From positions 30,404 to 94,403 of the forward strand of contig JBMSAU010000110.1 in NCBI GenBank assembly GCA_049414625.1: a stretch of 64,000 nt of DNA, given 5' to 3'. Shown one piece after another: positions 35,509 to 44,898 of the stretch (position 1 is the first letter of the stretch; each line of letters begins with the position of its first letter). Both the position numbers and the translations under genes were made by a program. A model generated the notes under the pieces. The model saw nothing but the letters and a program-made list of their open reading frames with translations. It was not told the origin of the DNA and did not search any database. The DNA comes from WYEG01 sp049414625. Lineage in GTDB: Bacteria; Desulfobacterota; Thermodesulfobacteria; Thermodesulfobacteriales; Thermodesulfobacteriaceae.

Positions 35509-36827
35509 TCGATATTGTTCTCAAATTGCCAAACAAGATAGTTAACTGATCCAACTTTCTTTGATTCTGGTGTTACAATAGGGTCCAAGTATCCCAACAT
35601 ATCTGTTACAAGTCTTATTTTGTGACTTAATCTCTTCATTGCAAATTTATGAGCATATGTAGCTTTTAACTGTAACATAACTTCTGATATAGGATTATGT
35701 ATTTTATCCTCTACATATTCAACTTGCATTATCTTATACAAAATGGATAGAGATGTTGAATGCTTTCTGGGCAATTTTCGTGTTCTAATTCTCTCATACA
35801 CCAAGTGCATTAGTTGTCTAACCAATGGATGCAATAAGAATGTTTTGAATCTTACTGTTTTGCTTTTTAGTGAGCTATACAAACCACAATTTTTTATATA
35901 ATTGTAGAAGTCATTGCTTGGAACAAATGTAAATAGAAAGTAATAGGGATCTTTAAACTCCTGTCTAACCAATGGATCAAATATAGCACTTATCTCTCCA
36001 TATAATAATGTCATTATCTCAAAAGAATGTTTACCCATAAGTCTTTCTAATAACCTACTTCCACCGTAGTCCTTGAATGATTTTGCAAATCTTCTCCTAT
36101 AATTGCTTTCATATGTTACATCTACAATTAATTGTTTATTGACTGATGTATCTGTATACACAATAGATGTTTCCGTTTCTTGTATTGTTATATATTTAAC
36201 TTTCTTTCCTTTTGTTACAGTAGTTACTATGTTTGATTGATTATTATCTAGCTCTTGCATATCAACTTGAAAGCCAGTTTGTTGTAAAACCATATACAAC
36301 AAATCTAGCAAGGATAAATTACTTTCCATTAAACTTTCATCATTCTTGAGCAAATACAATATCAAAAAGTTCAATATAGGTAATGTTTTATGTTTTGATT
36401 CATATAAGATTGGTTTTGTTTCATCTAAAATATTTTTAAACACTACTTTCCTATACAGATTAGATAATTTTGCATCCATACTCTCTGTTCCAAATCTATC
36501 CAAGAACTTATCTGCGATTGAGTAAATAAATACATATCGTTGTCCATTAACTATTATGTAGTTTCCAATAAACCTAGGAATGAATGTTTTATAATTACAA
36601 ATTGCTCCATCCTTTTTGTCCTTCAAACTATATTTGATAGTATAAACAGATACTAATCCGTCTGTTGACATGAGATCTTCTTCCTCAATTTGTAAATCAA
36701 TTAATTCAGCATCAATCAGATCACAAAACCAAATTATGGTATTTTTAACATCTTCTGTAATATTGTTTAATACTTGTTTGCGATATGAAATGGGTTTACT
36801 GTCTATGTTTAGGTTTATGAAATACAT
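35505..36827 (-). CDS. Probable RNA polymerase beta subunit, N-terminal half
   Basis: A 440-residue protein. The segment YKTFIPRFIGNYIIVNGQRY matches the beta N-terminal element usually written LMTDKGTFIINGTERV, and spacing to the start fits beta (about 90 residues). Further blocks are divergent, as in phage RNA polymerases. With the C-half at 16106 it would complete beta. The C-box selects the ATG at 36827, 28 codons inside the open frame. The stop codon lies in an IS605-like end, so the original C-terminus may have been altered. The assignment is moderately secure. Confidence 0.65.
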   Translation of the reverse strand: MYFINLNIDSKPISYRKQVLNNITEDVKNTIIWFCDLIDAELIDLQIEEEDLMSTDGLVSVYTIKYSLKDKKDGAICNYKTFIPRFIGNYIIVNGQRYVFIYSIADKFLDRFGTESMDAKLSNLYRKVVFKNILDETKPILYESKHKTLPILNFLILYLLKNDESLMESNLSLLDLLYMVLQQTGFQVDMQELDNNQSNIVTTVTKGKKVKYITIQETETSIVYTDTSVNKQLIVDVTYESNYRRRFAKSFKDYGGSRLLERLMGKHSFEIMTLLYGEISAIFDPLVRQEFKDPYYFLFTFVPSNDFYNYIKNCGLYSSLKSKTVRFKTFLLHPLVRQLMHLVYERIRTRKLPRKHSTSLSILYKIMQVEYVEDKIHNPISEVMLQLKATYAHKFAMKRLSHKIRLVTDMLGYLDPIVTPESKKVGSVNYLVWQFENNIE

Positions 36828-36876
36828 GATAGTAAATTTAGTATGGGTGCTCAAAAAAAATGTTTTATTTTTTTTG

Positions 36877-37503
36877 TTATAGTAATATATCATCTGAATC
36901 TGATGATACATTTACAGTCACATCAGATAGATCCAAATCCAATTCATCTTCTATTGTATCTGATTTATCAATTTCGGATATTTTCTTTTTAGATGGTGCT
37001 TCTGTTGTATATTTATTGTATAGTTCCCAGAATCTTGTAGCATCTCTTTCAATTCTTTTTAATGTGACACCTTTTCTCATTAGTTCTTCAATTGCATTAA
37101 TAACCCTATCAATCTCCTCTTTGACATTTTCCAATACTTCATCATTTATCTCATTGTCCATTTTTGTTCCAATTTCTCTTAGATATAATGCATGATTTTC
37201 TTTTATCACTGCTATGTATGGAGATGTTTTCAATCCTGTAGCTGATGTCAATCTGTTTGAATAAATCAATGCTACTGTATATCCATTCGCATCATACAAT
37301 TTGGTTCCTAGTAGCAAATTCTCTCTTTTCTTAATCACAATTACGTGATCTTTGGATATTGGCTCAATTATTTTGAATTTTTTATTTGCTGGAAATCCGA
37401 CTAAATTGCTACCTACTAACGTACAATAATATATTTGTTCATCATATTTAATTGGTTTGAATACACTTGATAATTTTTCTATGGAGATTACTCTGACCTT
37501 CAT
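36877..37503 (-). CDS. Unknown early-class protein with acidic tail
   Basis: A 208-residue protein: a beta-rich first 110 residues (MKVRVISIEKLSS..., YDEQIYYCTLVGSNLVGF), a charged helix, then an acidic C-terminus EDELDLDLSDVTVN ending SSDSDDILL. An N-terminal beta domain plus acidic tail is the layout of single-strand DNA-binding proteins, but I cannot confirm an OB fold. The C-box is 6 nt before the ATG at 37503, just upstream of beta N-half. A transcription accessory factor is another possibility. Confidence 0.6.
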   Translation of the reverse strand: MKVRVISIEKLSSVFKPIKYDEQIYYCTLVGSNLVGFPANKKFKIIEPISKDHVIVIKKRENLLLGTKLYDANGYTVALIYSNRLTSATGLKTSPYIAVIKENHALYLREIGTKMDNEINDEVLENVKEEIDRVINAIEELMRKGVTLKRIERDATRFWELYNKYTTEAPSKKKISEIDKSDTIEDELDLDLSDVTVNVSSDSDDILL

Positions 37504-37533
37504 GTCTATAAATTTAGACAAGTTGTAAAAAAC

Positions 37534-38691
37534 TCAAAACCAATCAATTTCATTTGAAGTATCTTTAACAGGAGATCTACCCAAATACATAAACAAATAC
37601 AAAACTAAATGCTTTGCTATGTTTGAATACGTTTGCAATGAATACTTACTTAATATATCCTCTCTAATCTTAGGTATTGATATTGTTACACTATATAATT
37701 TATTTATCTGATTCATATTGGTAGCATCCAATGGAAATCCGACTACACTTATGATTTTATTTACAATCATTTTTAATTCATCATAACTCAATTTTTGTAA
37801 TTGTTGAATGTATTGTTTGAATGTTTGTTTTGATATTTTGTTTCCGAGCATCTCGATTATAGTATCAACTAAATCGTCTATTGGTTCAGGTTCCATTTTG
37901 AAGTTAATTATTGCATCATGATAATACCTACTGTAATCCCGTTCAGCAATCTCATCTTTAGTAATTTTCTTCTCTTTTGCTATATGTATTAGATTGTCTT
38001 TCAATCTGTTAGCATAGTTATTAACTCTTGCTCGCAAATAACCCGTCCACACATTATGTATTTTTTTCGGATTGGATTCTCTATCAACTAATATTAATTG
38101 AGCCTTTCTTTCTGCAATTGACTCTAATAATCCTGATATGGATGAGAAATTGCTTGGATGTAATAAGTTAGATCTGGGTAATAGTCTTCTGGCTTGTTCA
38201 AGATCATGCTTGTTAAGTATTACAACAGACTTAGTTACTTGAACTATAAACATGATAGCAGAAAACATAAAGTAAAGATTACGAAGTATGGCTAGCTTAT
38301 CTATAACTGGATTGTTATCACAATCTACTAACGTAACAACATCAGCATGTAAGACAATAGCCGCAAGATGCCATCTGTTCATATAGTAAATTGGATTAGA
38401 TAAACTTGGATCAAGAGTTTTATGAAGTTTGAATACTAATTCCTTTAATTCCTTTTGAACTATGCTGGTATTCGTATGCATCTTATCAAACAATAGAGGA
38501 CGAAATTTTTCTACACTGATAACATTTAAGTTGTCAACGTATGGTCTTATTTGAGTTGTAATTCTATCGGTTGTACGATACAAAGTTAGCATATAATCTT
38601 CAAAATTTTGAAAACCAAAATAGCGCACAATATGCTCAATTAGTTCTTTTTGTTGATTATTTAACCAGTGAACATATTTACAGTTCGTCAT
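37534..38691 (-). CDS. Unknown mostly helical protein
   Basis: A 385-residue, largely helical basic protein, with a long charged segment (RLKDNLIHIAKEKKITKDEI) and no motif I recognise. The start has CTAAATTT with 7 nt spacing, and the box itself is followed by AGC 4 nt before the ATG, so it is a hybrid signal. It lies upstream of two C-box genes on the same strand and diverges from the tail sheath gene. A transcription or replication accessory role is possible, but nothing in the sequence shows it. Confidence 0.65.
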   Translation of the reverse strand: MTNCKYVHWLNNQQKELIEHIVRYFGFQNFEDYMLTLYRTTDRITTQIRPYVDNLNVISVEKFRPLLFDKMHTNTSIVQKELKELVFKLHKTLDPSLSNPIYYMNRWHLAAIVLHADVVTLVDCDNNPVIDKLAILRNLYFMFSAIMFIVQVTKSVVILNKHDLEQARRLLPRSNLLHPSNFSSISGLLESIAERKAQLILVDRESNPKKIHNVWTGYLRARVNNYANRLKDNLIHIAKEKKITKDEIAERDYSRYYHDAIINFKMEPEPIDDLVDTIIEMLGNKISKQTFKQYIQQLQKLSYDELKMIVNKIISVVGFPLDATNMNQINKLYSVTISIPKIREDILSKYSLQTYSNIAKHLVLYLFMYLGRSPVKDTSNEIDWF

Positions 38692-38738
38692 AATAGCTAA
38701 ATTTAGCTGCGTTGTGTATTACTAATACATAAACAGTT

Positions 38739-38777
38739 GTGAACTACTCCATCTTCTACAAGATGGAGACTTCTCAC
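38739..38777 (-). repeat. Solo IS200/IS605-like end hairpin
   Basis: Read on the minus strand this is GAGAAGTCTCCATCTT, then a short loop, AAGATGGAG, then TAGTTCAC. The stem CTCCATCTT/AAGATGGAG is perfect (9 bp). It matches the hairpin at 35321-35351 in sequence, and its TAGTTCAC end is the usual right-end form of IS200/IS605 elements. No transposase gene is nearby; it sits just upstream of the sheath start region. Confidence 0.6.
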
Positions 38778-38805
38778 CTAAATTTTTAAAAGCACATAAT
38801 GAAAT

Positions 38806-40545
38806 ATGTTTATTCCAAATCAACTTGCACCTGGTGTTTACATCAATGTTGTATTTGCACCTGAACCATTAATTGGATTACCTGAAAAATACAATGCATT
38901 ATTCTTTATTGTAGCAGAGAAAGGACCTGCAAATAAACCAGTGTATATAACATCAGCTCAAAGATTTCTTGATACTTTTGGTCAGCCAGATCCGAAATTC
39001 CCATTAACATCACTTTATGCATATGAATATGTTAGGAATGGTGGACCAGCATATGTGGTTAGATTACTTCCAAGAAATGCTACAAAAGCTAATGCTACCT
39101 TAGCTCTTGTTCCTGATCCGGATGATGCAGATACCTATGTATGGGCATATGGGTATGTAGATTACTCTACTAATACATTTATTGGTCGCGATGAAATTAA
39201 TGATAGAAACGTATCACTACCTGTATCTGCAACTTATGCTCCACCAGAACCTAACAAAGCAGTTATAATTGCGCAATTTGGTGAATACGGTATGTATTAC
39301 AATACCTATAGATTGAGATTTTCATTACCTTTACTTAGAACAAATAAAACATTTAATGTAGTTATAGAAAGAGTTATAGGAACACAAACTGAAAATGTTG
39401 CGGTATTCAATAATGTTACTTTTGAACCAAATGTAAATGAATTGGGATATCCAACACAAATTAATCATACTCTTTACACATTTAATCAACCAGCATTTGA
39501 ATACTTAAAGACTAACTACATAATAAAGTATAAAGATTATGAAACGAATACTATTACAGATACTAATACAAGACCAATAGATTCTGTTGACATAGTGTAT
39601 TCAACTAATACAATATGGAATTTTGCAGGTGGTTCTGATGGTGGATTAAGAGATCCGCTTACAGGTTTGGTAAATTTCTCATTGTTTGCTGATCTAGTTG
39701 TAGAAGCCGTATATGGTTATACTACATTACTTCCAAACAGAATACAAGGACTTATTGATGATGAAACAATATTCATCAAATACATTGTTGATCCCTGTGA
39801 TGAGAGATTTCCCTACACAAAGAGAAGATCAGTATGGAATGCTTTAGTTGATTTGGCTCAATCCAAGTATATGCTTAATGCTGGTGCTATAGTTCTGAGT
39901 AACATAGCTGATTTGTTTGACTGGACAGATATAGGACTTTTAGATTCAACCAACCCTCCTATACCTAGACATTATCTACATGCAACTTACTATTCAAAAA
40001 TTGAGGATGTTGATGGCAGAATATATCCTCATCTTAGATATGTTGTTCAAAATATTGCTAGATTAAGAGCACAACAACAAAGTATTGAACCACTTGCTGG
40101 TGTTATTAATGCTACGATACCAACAGGAGTAGATGTTATACCGAGATTAACAGTTCCTGAGAGATCAAGGCTGGTAGAACTTGGAATTAACTTTGCTCAC
40201 AAAGATCCTTTCTATGGTGTATTTACTGATCTTGATAGAACTACATCACTTGCTCTCGGTAAATTTCTGTATGTAATTGAGGATGTTGTTGATATTAAGA
40301 GAGAGCTAGTTAAATTGCTAAGACCGTTTGTACATAAATTAGAAACTTATGATTGGGAGAGCATCAAGAGTTTAATCATAGACTTCTTACTAAAACCAAG
40401 AGTAGCAAGTGGTTTAATAAAGGAATATGAAGTTAACTTGAGATTATCCGAAGAATTAACTAGACAAAATGTACTAGGCATAGATATGAATCTACGATAT
40501 GCTCGCGAAATAGAACGTATTGCAGTAACAATATATGTGAGATAA
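38806..40545 (+). CDS. Contractile tail sheath protein
   Basis: A 579-residue sheath protein. The N-terminus NQLAPGVYINVVFAPEPLIG and the following FIVAEKGPANKPVYITS, FLDTFGQPDP and RNGGPAYVVRLL are diagnostic of T4 gp18-type sheath proteins; the C-terminal domain ends with the expected ERIAVTIYVR strand. It polymerises around the tail tube (54562-55221) and contracts on infection. An AGC-box lies 12 nt before the ATG. A CTAAATTT at 38778-38785 lies further upstream but has no ATG at 6 nt. Confidence 0.95.
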   Translation: MFIPNQLAPGVYINVVFAPEPLIGLPEKYNALFFIVAEKGPANKPVYITSAQRFLDTFGQPDPKFPLTSLYAYEYVRNGGPAYVVRLLPRNATKANATLALVPDPDDADTYVWAYGYVDYSTNTFIGRDEINDRNVSLPVSATYAPPEPNKAVIIAQFGEYGMYYNTYRLRFSLPLLRTNKTFNVVIERVIGTQTENVAVFNNVTFEPNVNELGYPTQINHTLYTFNQPAFEYLKTNYIIKYKDYETNTITDTNTRPIDSVDIVYSTNTIWNFAGGSDGGLRDPLTGLVNFSLFADLVVEAVYGYTTLLPNRIQGLIDDETIFIKYIVDPCDERFPYTKRRSVWNALVDLAQSKYMLNAGAIVLSNIADLFDWTDIGLLDSTNPPIPRHYLHATYYSKIEDVDGRIYPHLRYVVQNIARLRAQQQSIEPLAGVINATIPTGVDVIPRLTVPERSRLVELGINFAHKDPFYGVFTDLDRTTSLALGKFLYVIEDVVDIKRELVKLLRPFVHKLETYDWESIKSLIIDFLLKPRVASGLIKEYEVNLRLSEELTRQNVLGIDMNLRYAREIERIAVTIYVR

Positions 40546-40566
40546 TTTTTTTTACTAACAAAAAAA

Positions 40567-41526
40567 TTAAGATAGATGGATAGTTTGAATTGTTGCAGGA
40601 TAAACTTTTATTTTTTGATTTCCAAATGTTGTTAATATGCTTTCAAAGTAAAAGTTTGGAGCTAAGACCTGATTATCATTTTCAACAATCTTTAAAATTG
40701 GTTTAATAATAGCACTTGGATAAAGTAAAGGTCTATTAACTTTGTTGTTTATAATAATGTCTATAATCAAGTTTTCATCTTCATTATAAAGAAAACCTGT
40801 TATATCAAAAATAGTATAGGTTATGCCAGAACGATTTATTGTTATTAATTCATTAGTTGATTCAACAGGTAATGTATATCTGTTACGAAGCATATTAAAA
40901 TCAGAAATTAGTTTTGCTTTCGATAAATTAATTGCATAACTATAAACTTCAACATTCAAAAATCTGTTACTCATCATTCTAGCAAACAATGATGAATCTT
41001 GTTCATAATCTACAATCAAATCTACTATTAAAGCATTTGTTTTTGGTAAACGAAATCTTAAAAAGTTTTGTTGTAATAGGGAATTAGCATAAAATACTGG
41101 AATCGTATCCATATTTAACAATATCCGGTGTGCTAGTATTGGTAAGTAAATATAATCCAAACTACTATTGATATTTAGTTCAGCTAAAGTATGCTCTTGT
41201 GTTGTATTTGTAATTACATCTTGATAAACTATTTTGTAGATTATTTTATTTAGTGTCCAGTTAAAATTATAGACTTGTCTAAAGAGATAAGGTGTATAAT
41301 ATTCTGGTGTTGTTATTAACCTAATATGCTTATCAAAAGTCAAAGTTGTATAAGAACTTAGCAGACTCGTAGGTATTTCCAAAAACAGAAGACGATAAGA
41401 ATTTCTGAGTGTATTTATGTCATAGGTGTAATCTGTATGTTCTGCGTACAGGTTAAAAGTTGTTGAAATTATATTTGCTTCTATTAGTTTGAGTAAATTT
41501 TCCAGATGTCTATTAACAACATACAT
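40567..41526 (-). CDS. Unknown late-class structural-type protein
   Basis: A 319-residue protein rich in beta-type segments, Tyr, Leu, Asn and Thr. The N-terminal helix (MYVVNRHLENLLKLIEANI) is followed by repeated strand patterns, as in tail or baseplate components. An AGC-box precedes the start codon. It lies convergent to the sheath gene and upstream of the next two minus-strand tail genes, so a tail or baseplate role is likely but no family is recognised. Confidence 0.65.
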   Translation of the reverse strand: MYVVNRHLENLLKLIEANIISTTFNLYAEHTDYTYDINTLRNSYRLLFLEIPTSLLSSYTTLTFDKHIRLITTPEYYTPYLFRQVYNFNWTLNKIIYKIVYQDVITNTTQEHTLAELNINSSLDYIYLPILAHRILLNMDTIPVFYANSLLQQNFLRFRLPKTNALIVDLIVDYEQDSSLFARMMSNRFLNVEVYSYAINLSKAKLISDFNMLRNRYTLPVESTNELITINRSGITYTIFDITGFLYNEDENLIIDIIINNKVNRPLLYPSAIIKPILKIVENDNQVLAPNFYFESILTTFGNQKIKVYPATIQTIHLS

Positions 41527-41538
41527 TTGCTTTATGCT

Positions 41539-42363
41539 TTAACCTATATTGCCAAGCAGAAATTTCTCAAATTCTGTTATACTATCTTGTTTACGTACAA
41601 GTAAATTAGGTATTGCTAACTTGATATTCTCAAAATACAACTGTCGTATTGGATATAAATATTTTATGGTTTGCTTAAATCTTAGCATTTTAGCATACTT
41701 ACAATTACTATTCCTATACAACTTAAATACATCATCATTACAAGTTAAAGTTTGAGCAAGCCAAGTCTCGATATAAACACTAGTTATATCCAAACCTAGT
41801 AGTTCTGCTAACTGTTGTATTCTGTCAAATGCTTTTTGACCATTCAAGCCATTTATCATGTTAAGCCAATCTGCCATTTGCTCTAGTATTGACATTGCAA
41901 TATCAGCAGTTAACGTTAGATTTTCTATCCTAGCAAATGGCGTTTGTTCTTCAGGATAATACAACAAAGCCAAGTACACATTTTTATCTTTGATCCTGAG
42001 GGTTAAATTATCTGATTCAGTATCTTGAGATTCTGCTTCAGATAACAACCTAGACAAAGGTCTATTTGTTTTTTGTAAATTAGCTTCGTTCAAATATACA
42101 CATACATAATGTATACCAGTAGTGTAATAAACATTACTATATTTTGCATCATGTAAGTCTATAGTCTCTTCGTTATCTAGCAAATCATATATTTCCAGAG
42201 CAATATCTCTATCCTGTGTAAAATATAACAATGGTATACAATAAAGTTCGTTTTCCTGTTTTAATATATGTGTTGTTTTAAGAATGATATACAAATTAGA
42301 TAAATTTGTTAGCAATGTTACATTATCACTGTCTACAGTAATAGGAATTTTATCTTTACTCAT
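41539..42363 (-). CDS. Unknown late-class protein in tail cluster
   Basis: A 274-residue acidic protein with no recognised motif; a middle helix (LTADIAMSILEQMADWLNMI) separates a beta-rich first part from a helical end. An AGC-box (11 nt) marks the start. It begins 2 bp after the end of the M23-domain tail gene, so the two may be co-expressed in a tail module. Confidence 0.65.
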   Translation of the reverse strand: MSKDKIPITVDSDNVTLLTNLSNLYIILKTTHILKQENELYCIPLLYFTQDRDIALEIYDLLDNEETIDLHDAKYSNVYYTTGIHYVCVYLNEANLQKTNRPLSRLLSEAESQDTESDNLTLRIKDKNVYLALLYYPEEQTPFARIENLTLTADIAMSILEQMADWLNMINGLNGQKAFDRIQQLAELLGLDITSVYIETWLAQTLTCNDDVFKLYRNSNCKYAKMLRFKQTIKYLYPIRQLYFENIKLAIPNLLVRKQDSITEFEKFLLGNIG

Positions 42364-42364
42364 T

Positions 42365-44413
42365 CTAGTTGGGTGCTATTCGACGTGTGGGAATTCCAGC
42401 AACTCTACTCAAATCTACTAATTCCCACTTACCATTATAATATTCAAGAACTGCTATATGAAAGTGATGTCCTGTAGACAGTCTGGATATGTATTCTGTT
42501 CTATTTATTTCATAATGTTTCATATCAACTACAACTATTTTACCATCACTAGTTTTTGCTCTTAATATGTAGTTTGCATCTCTAGAACCAAAAGAACAAA
42601 TACCAAAATAGCGACTTATTCTATTTATAATATTTGTTCCCATATCTATTTTTGGACTTCCAGTTGGTATATCAGTACCTGCATGATGTCCTAGACCAGG
42701 TCTTACATCTAACGGAACTGATGATGCAAATCTGAATTTGTTGTTATATAGTATGTTAGGTATTTGAGATATTAAACTGGTTGCACTATATTGTGTTGTT
42801 ACAATATTTCCGTTACAGTCTAATGAAACTTCATCCAAACATAATCTACCAGAACGACTAATTTGTTGTTGTAATTGCTTACGTACATTATCATCTTCTG
42901 TAAATACCCACCTGTTATTTCTCAGAATGTAGGTTGTTATACGACCTCTTTCATACTTTACCTTAACTGGAACCTGTTCTCCATTAATAATTACATAATT
43001 ATTACATCCGATTGTTTTTATTGGTATTCTTGTTTTTGCATTTGGTTTGGTATAAGTATCTTTTTTTGGTGGAGCAATCGGTCCAGTAGCTCCAGTTCCT
43101 GTTTCAATGCTCAATCTATCCTTTGTTAGAGTCTTCAAAATTGGATGACCCATTGCTAACATAATCTCTCTAGACTGAAATTCATTATCTAGTTTAGATA
43201 TATCTTGCTCTAAAACATACTTAATGGGATCAAAGAAATATGCTCCAGTAAATAGCGGTAAAGTCGGTTGAGCAAGATACTTGAGATCTTTAGTTGCAAC
43301 AACTATGTTTGCTATATCAGAGACAGTTAAGTTGATAGTTACTTTTTTAGGCCATCCGTTAGCAAAAGTTTCTTTGCTTGTTTGTAAATTAAAATCTGTT
43401 ATAATTCCTAATGGTATGAATATTTTACCAGGAACTAAGAGTGTAACATAGTGAGGTTCACCAGCAAATAATTGAGAATAGTTTTGTAATATGGCTAATA
43501 TATGTTTAATTAACCTGTTTGTTGCTTCAAATCTATTTAGATAGTCAGGTCCAGCTTGTTGCAAGGTCATACCTGTTAGATATAAAGATGGAACAAATAT
43601 ATTCTCGTAAAATTGTCTAGTAGAATTTGCTACCAAAGTTATTGTTATTGAGCATTGACAATTGTAAGAGGTAGATGTATACACTCTTGGTAGTTGTATG
43701 TTTTTAATTAACTTGGATAACAGTATGGCTAGAGTTGCTGTTTCCATAAGAGTTTCAGGTAGATTAGTTAGTATATTTGATGTTGGTTCATTTGTTGTAG
43801 TTGATTTATTAATTCCAATTAAATCGATTATAGATTTTGCAAGACTACTACCTAGATAAACTGATATACCATATTGTCTGAGCAACTGAACAAACCGTTC
43901 ATCTAGATCTAATTCAGAATCGCTATAACGATTAGTTATTGTCTGACTAATGTCTACATTATCAGCTAAAAATCCTACCAAAACAGATCGCCTCAAGCTA
44001 CTAACCAATTTATTAACATTAACTCCTCTTATTACATCCATTGTATCAAATCTTTTAAGTTTTTCTGAATTACCGGATAATGATAATATATACTGAGCAA
44101 TTTTATCGTTATAATATCTGGCTCTGCCTCCAACAGACCTAATAAGCTTGTAAAATTCAAATACGTTGCTAGCAGATAGTTCAACTTTAGTTTTGTTCAA
44201 ATCCAACGTTGTTAACAAACCGATTAGTAGAATTGATTGTATAGTTGTTAGTTGTCCTAAATTTATGTTTATAGGATCTAAGGGAAATAAATAACAAATG
44301 TCACTTGTTATAATTGTATCTTTATAAACTTGACTCATTAATGCATCTGTATTTGAAGTCACATCTTTTCCGAAAACAGTGATAGTTCCAAATCTGCTTT
44401 CTAGGGTATACAT
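42365..44413 (-). CDS. Tail protein with C-terminal M23 peptidase-like domain
   Basis: A 682-residue late-class protein. The last about 115 residues resemble an M23 (LytM) peptidase: GHHAGTDIPTGSP gives the HxxxD metal ligands, and RLSTGHHFHIAVLEY corresponds to the family's STGPHLHFEV with the HxH motif. The rest (residues 1-560) has no recognised domain and may anchor the enzyme in the baseplate or tail, where it would cut peptide cross-links during entry. The frame extends 8 codons upstream, but AGC with 10 nt spacing selects the ATG at 44413. Confidence 0.72.
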   Translation of the reverse strand: MYTLESRFGTITVFGKDVTSNTDALMSQVYKDTIITSDICYLFPLDPININLGQLTTIQSILLIGLLTTLDLNKTKVELSASNVFEFYKLIRSVGGRARYYNDKIAQYILSLSGNSEKLKRFDTMDVIRGVNVNKLVSSLRRSVLVGFLADNVDISQTITNRYSDSELDLDERFVQLLRQYGISVYLGSSLAKSIIDLIGINKSTTTNEPTSNILTNLPETLMETATLAILLSKLIKNIQLPRVYTSTSYNCQCSITITLVANSTRQFYENIFVPSLYLTGMTLQQAGPDYLNRFEATNRLIKHILAILQNYSQLFAGEPHYVTLLVPGKIFIPLGIITDFNLQTSKETFANGWPKKVTINLTVSDIANIVVATKDLKYLAQPTLPLFTGAYFFDPIKYVLEQDISKLDNEFQSREIMLAMGHPILKTLTKDRLSIETGTGATGPIAPPKKDTYTKPNAKTRIPIKTIGCNNYVIINGEQVPVKVKYERGRITTYILRNNRWVFTEDDNVRKQLQQQISRSGRLCLDEVSLDCNGNIVTTQYSATSLISQIPNILYNNKFRFASSVPLDVRPGLGHHAGTDIPTGSPKIDMGTNIINRISRYFGICSFGSRDANYILRAKTSDGKIVVVDMKHYEINRTEYISRLSTGHHFHIAVLEYYNGKWELVDLSRVAGIPTRRIAPN

Positions 44414-44456
44414 AAGCTGACTTGCTTGCTGTTTCAATTAAATGATAACAAAAAAA

Positions 44457-44885
44457 CTATATAACTACCTGAGCAATATAATCTACTCCATTAATTCTTA
44501 CTCTCACTTCATAAAATGGTAGAGCATCAGATTGAGTTACTGCATCCACTTGATCATGGATAACATACTCATTTGTTGTTGGATCTTTAAGCAAATACTT
44601 TAAATTTAATTCTATACTTTCAATTAGTAATAAGAGTTCGCGAGCTTCTGTTTCACTTAGACCATAGTTAATCATGTTACGAACTATATCCTCTCTAAAA
44701 TCATTAAGTGAAGGATAATGAGTTTTACCAAGCAAATTGTATAAATAACTACCTCCAGTTAAATCTATTATAAAAGCATTTTTTGGAAAACTTAATGTTT
44801 TTATGATAAAGTATAATAACTTTAATGCTTCATCATCAATATCTCTTAAAATTGACCCATCATAAATGTTTTGTATTGGAAGCAT
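44457..44885 (-). CDS. Possible gp25-like baseplate wedge protein
   Basis: A 142-residue acidic protein with the order of elements seen in gp25/W-type baseplate proteins: a helix, a GG segment followed by a small domain (IDLTGGSYLYNLLG), a helix (FREDIVRNMINYG), and strands at the end (YEVRVRINGVDYIAQVVI). The size is right (T4 gp25 is 132 residues), but sequence identity is not obvious. The start codon is only 7 bp from that of the divergent gene at 44893. Confidence 0.5.
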   Translation of the reverse strand: MLPIQNIYDGSILRDIDDEALKLLYFIIKTLSFPKNAFIIDLTGGSYLYNLLGKTHYPSLNDFREDIVRNMINYGLSETEARELLLLIESIELNLKYLLKDPTTNEYVIHDQVDAVTQSDALPFYEVRVRINGVDYIAQVVI

Positions 44886-44898
44886 CTACATAATGCTA
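44881..44898. promoter_or_regulatory. Interlocked AGC-boxes of two divergent genes
   Basis: For the plus gene (ATG 44893) the AGC is at 44881-44883, overlapping the start codon of the minus gene. For the minus gene (ATG at 44885-44883) the AGC is at 44898-44896, inside the first two codons of the plus gene. Each start signal thus lies in the other coding region, and neither gene can have a leader with a Shine-Dalgarno site of its own. Confidence 0.65.

Noticed and set aside
35395..35510. tRNA or other structured host RNA in the GC-rich stretch
   Set aside because: The stems do not form a cloverleaf and there is no TTCRA loop or CCA-type end; the sequence fits an IS605-type end better.
38778..38785. 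C-box as the sheath gene promoter
   Set aside because: No ATG lies 6-7 nt after it; the AGC-box at 12 nt before the ATG fits the virion class better. The CTAAATTT may be an inactive or additional element.
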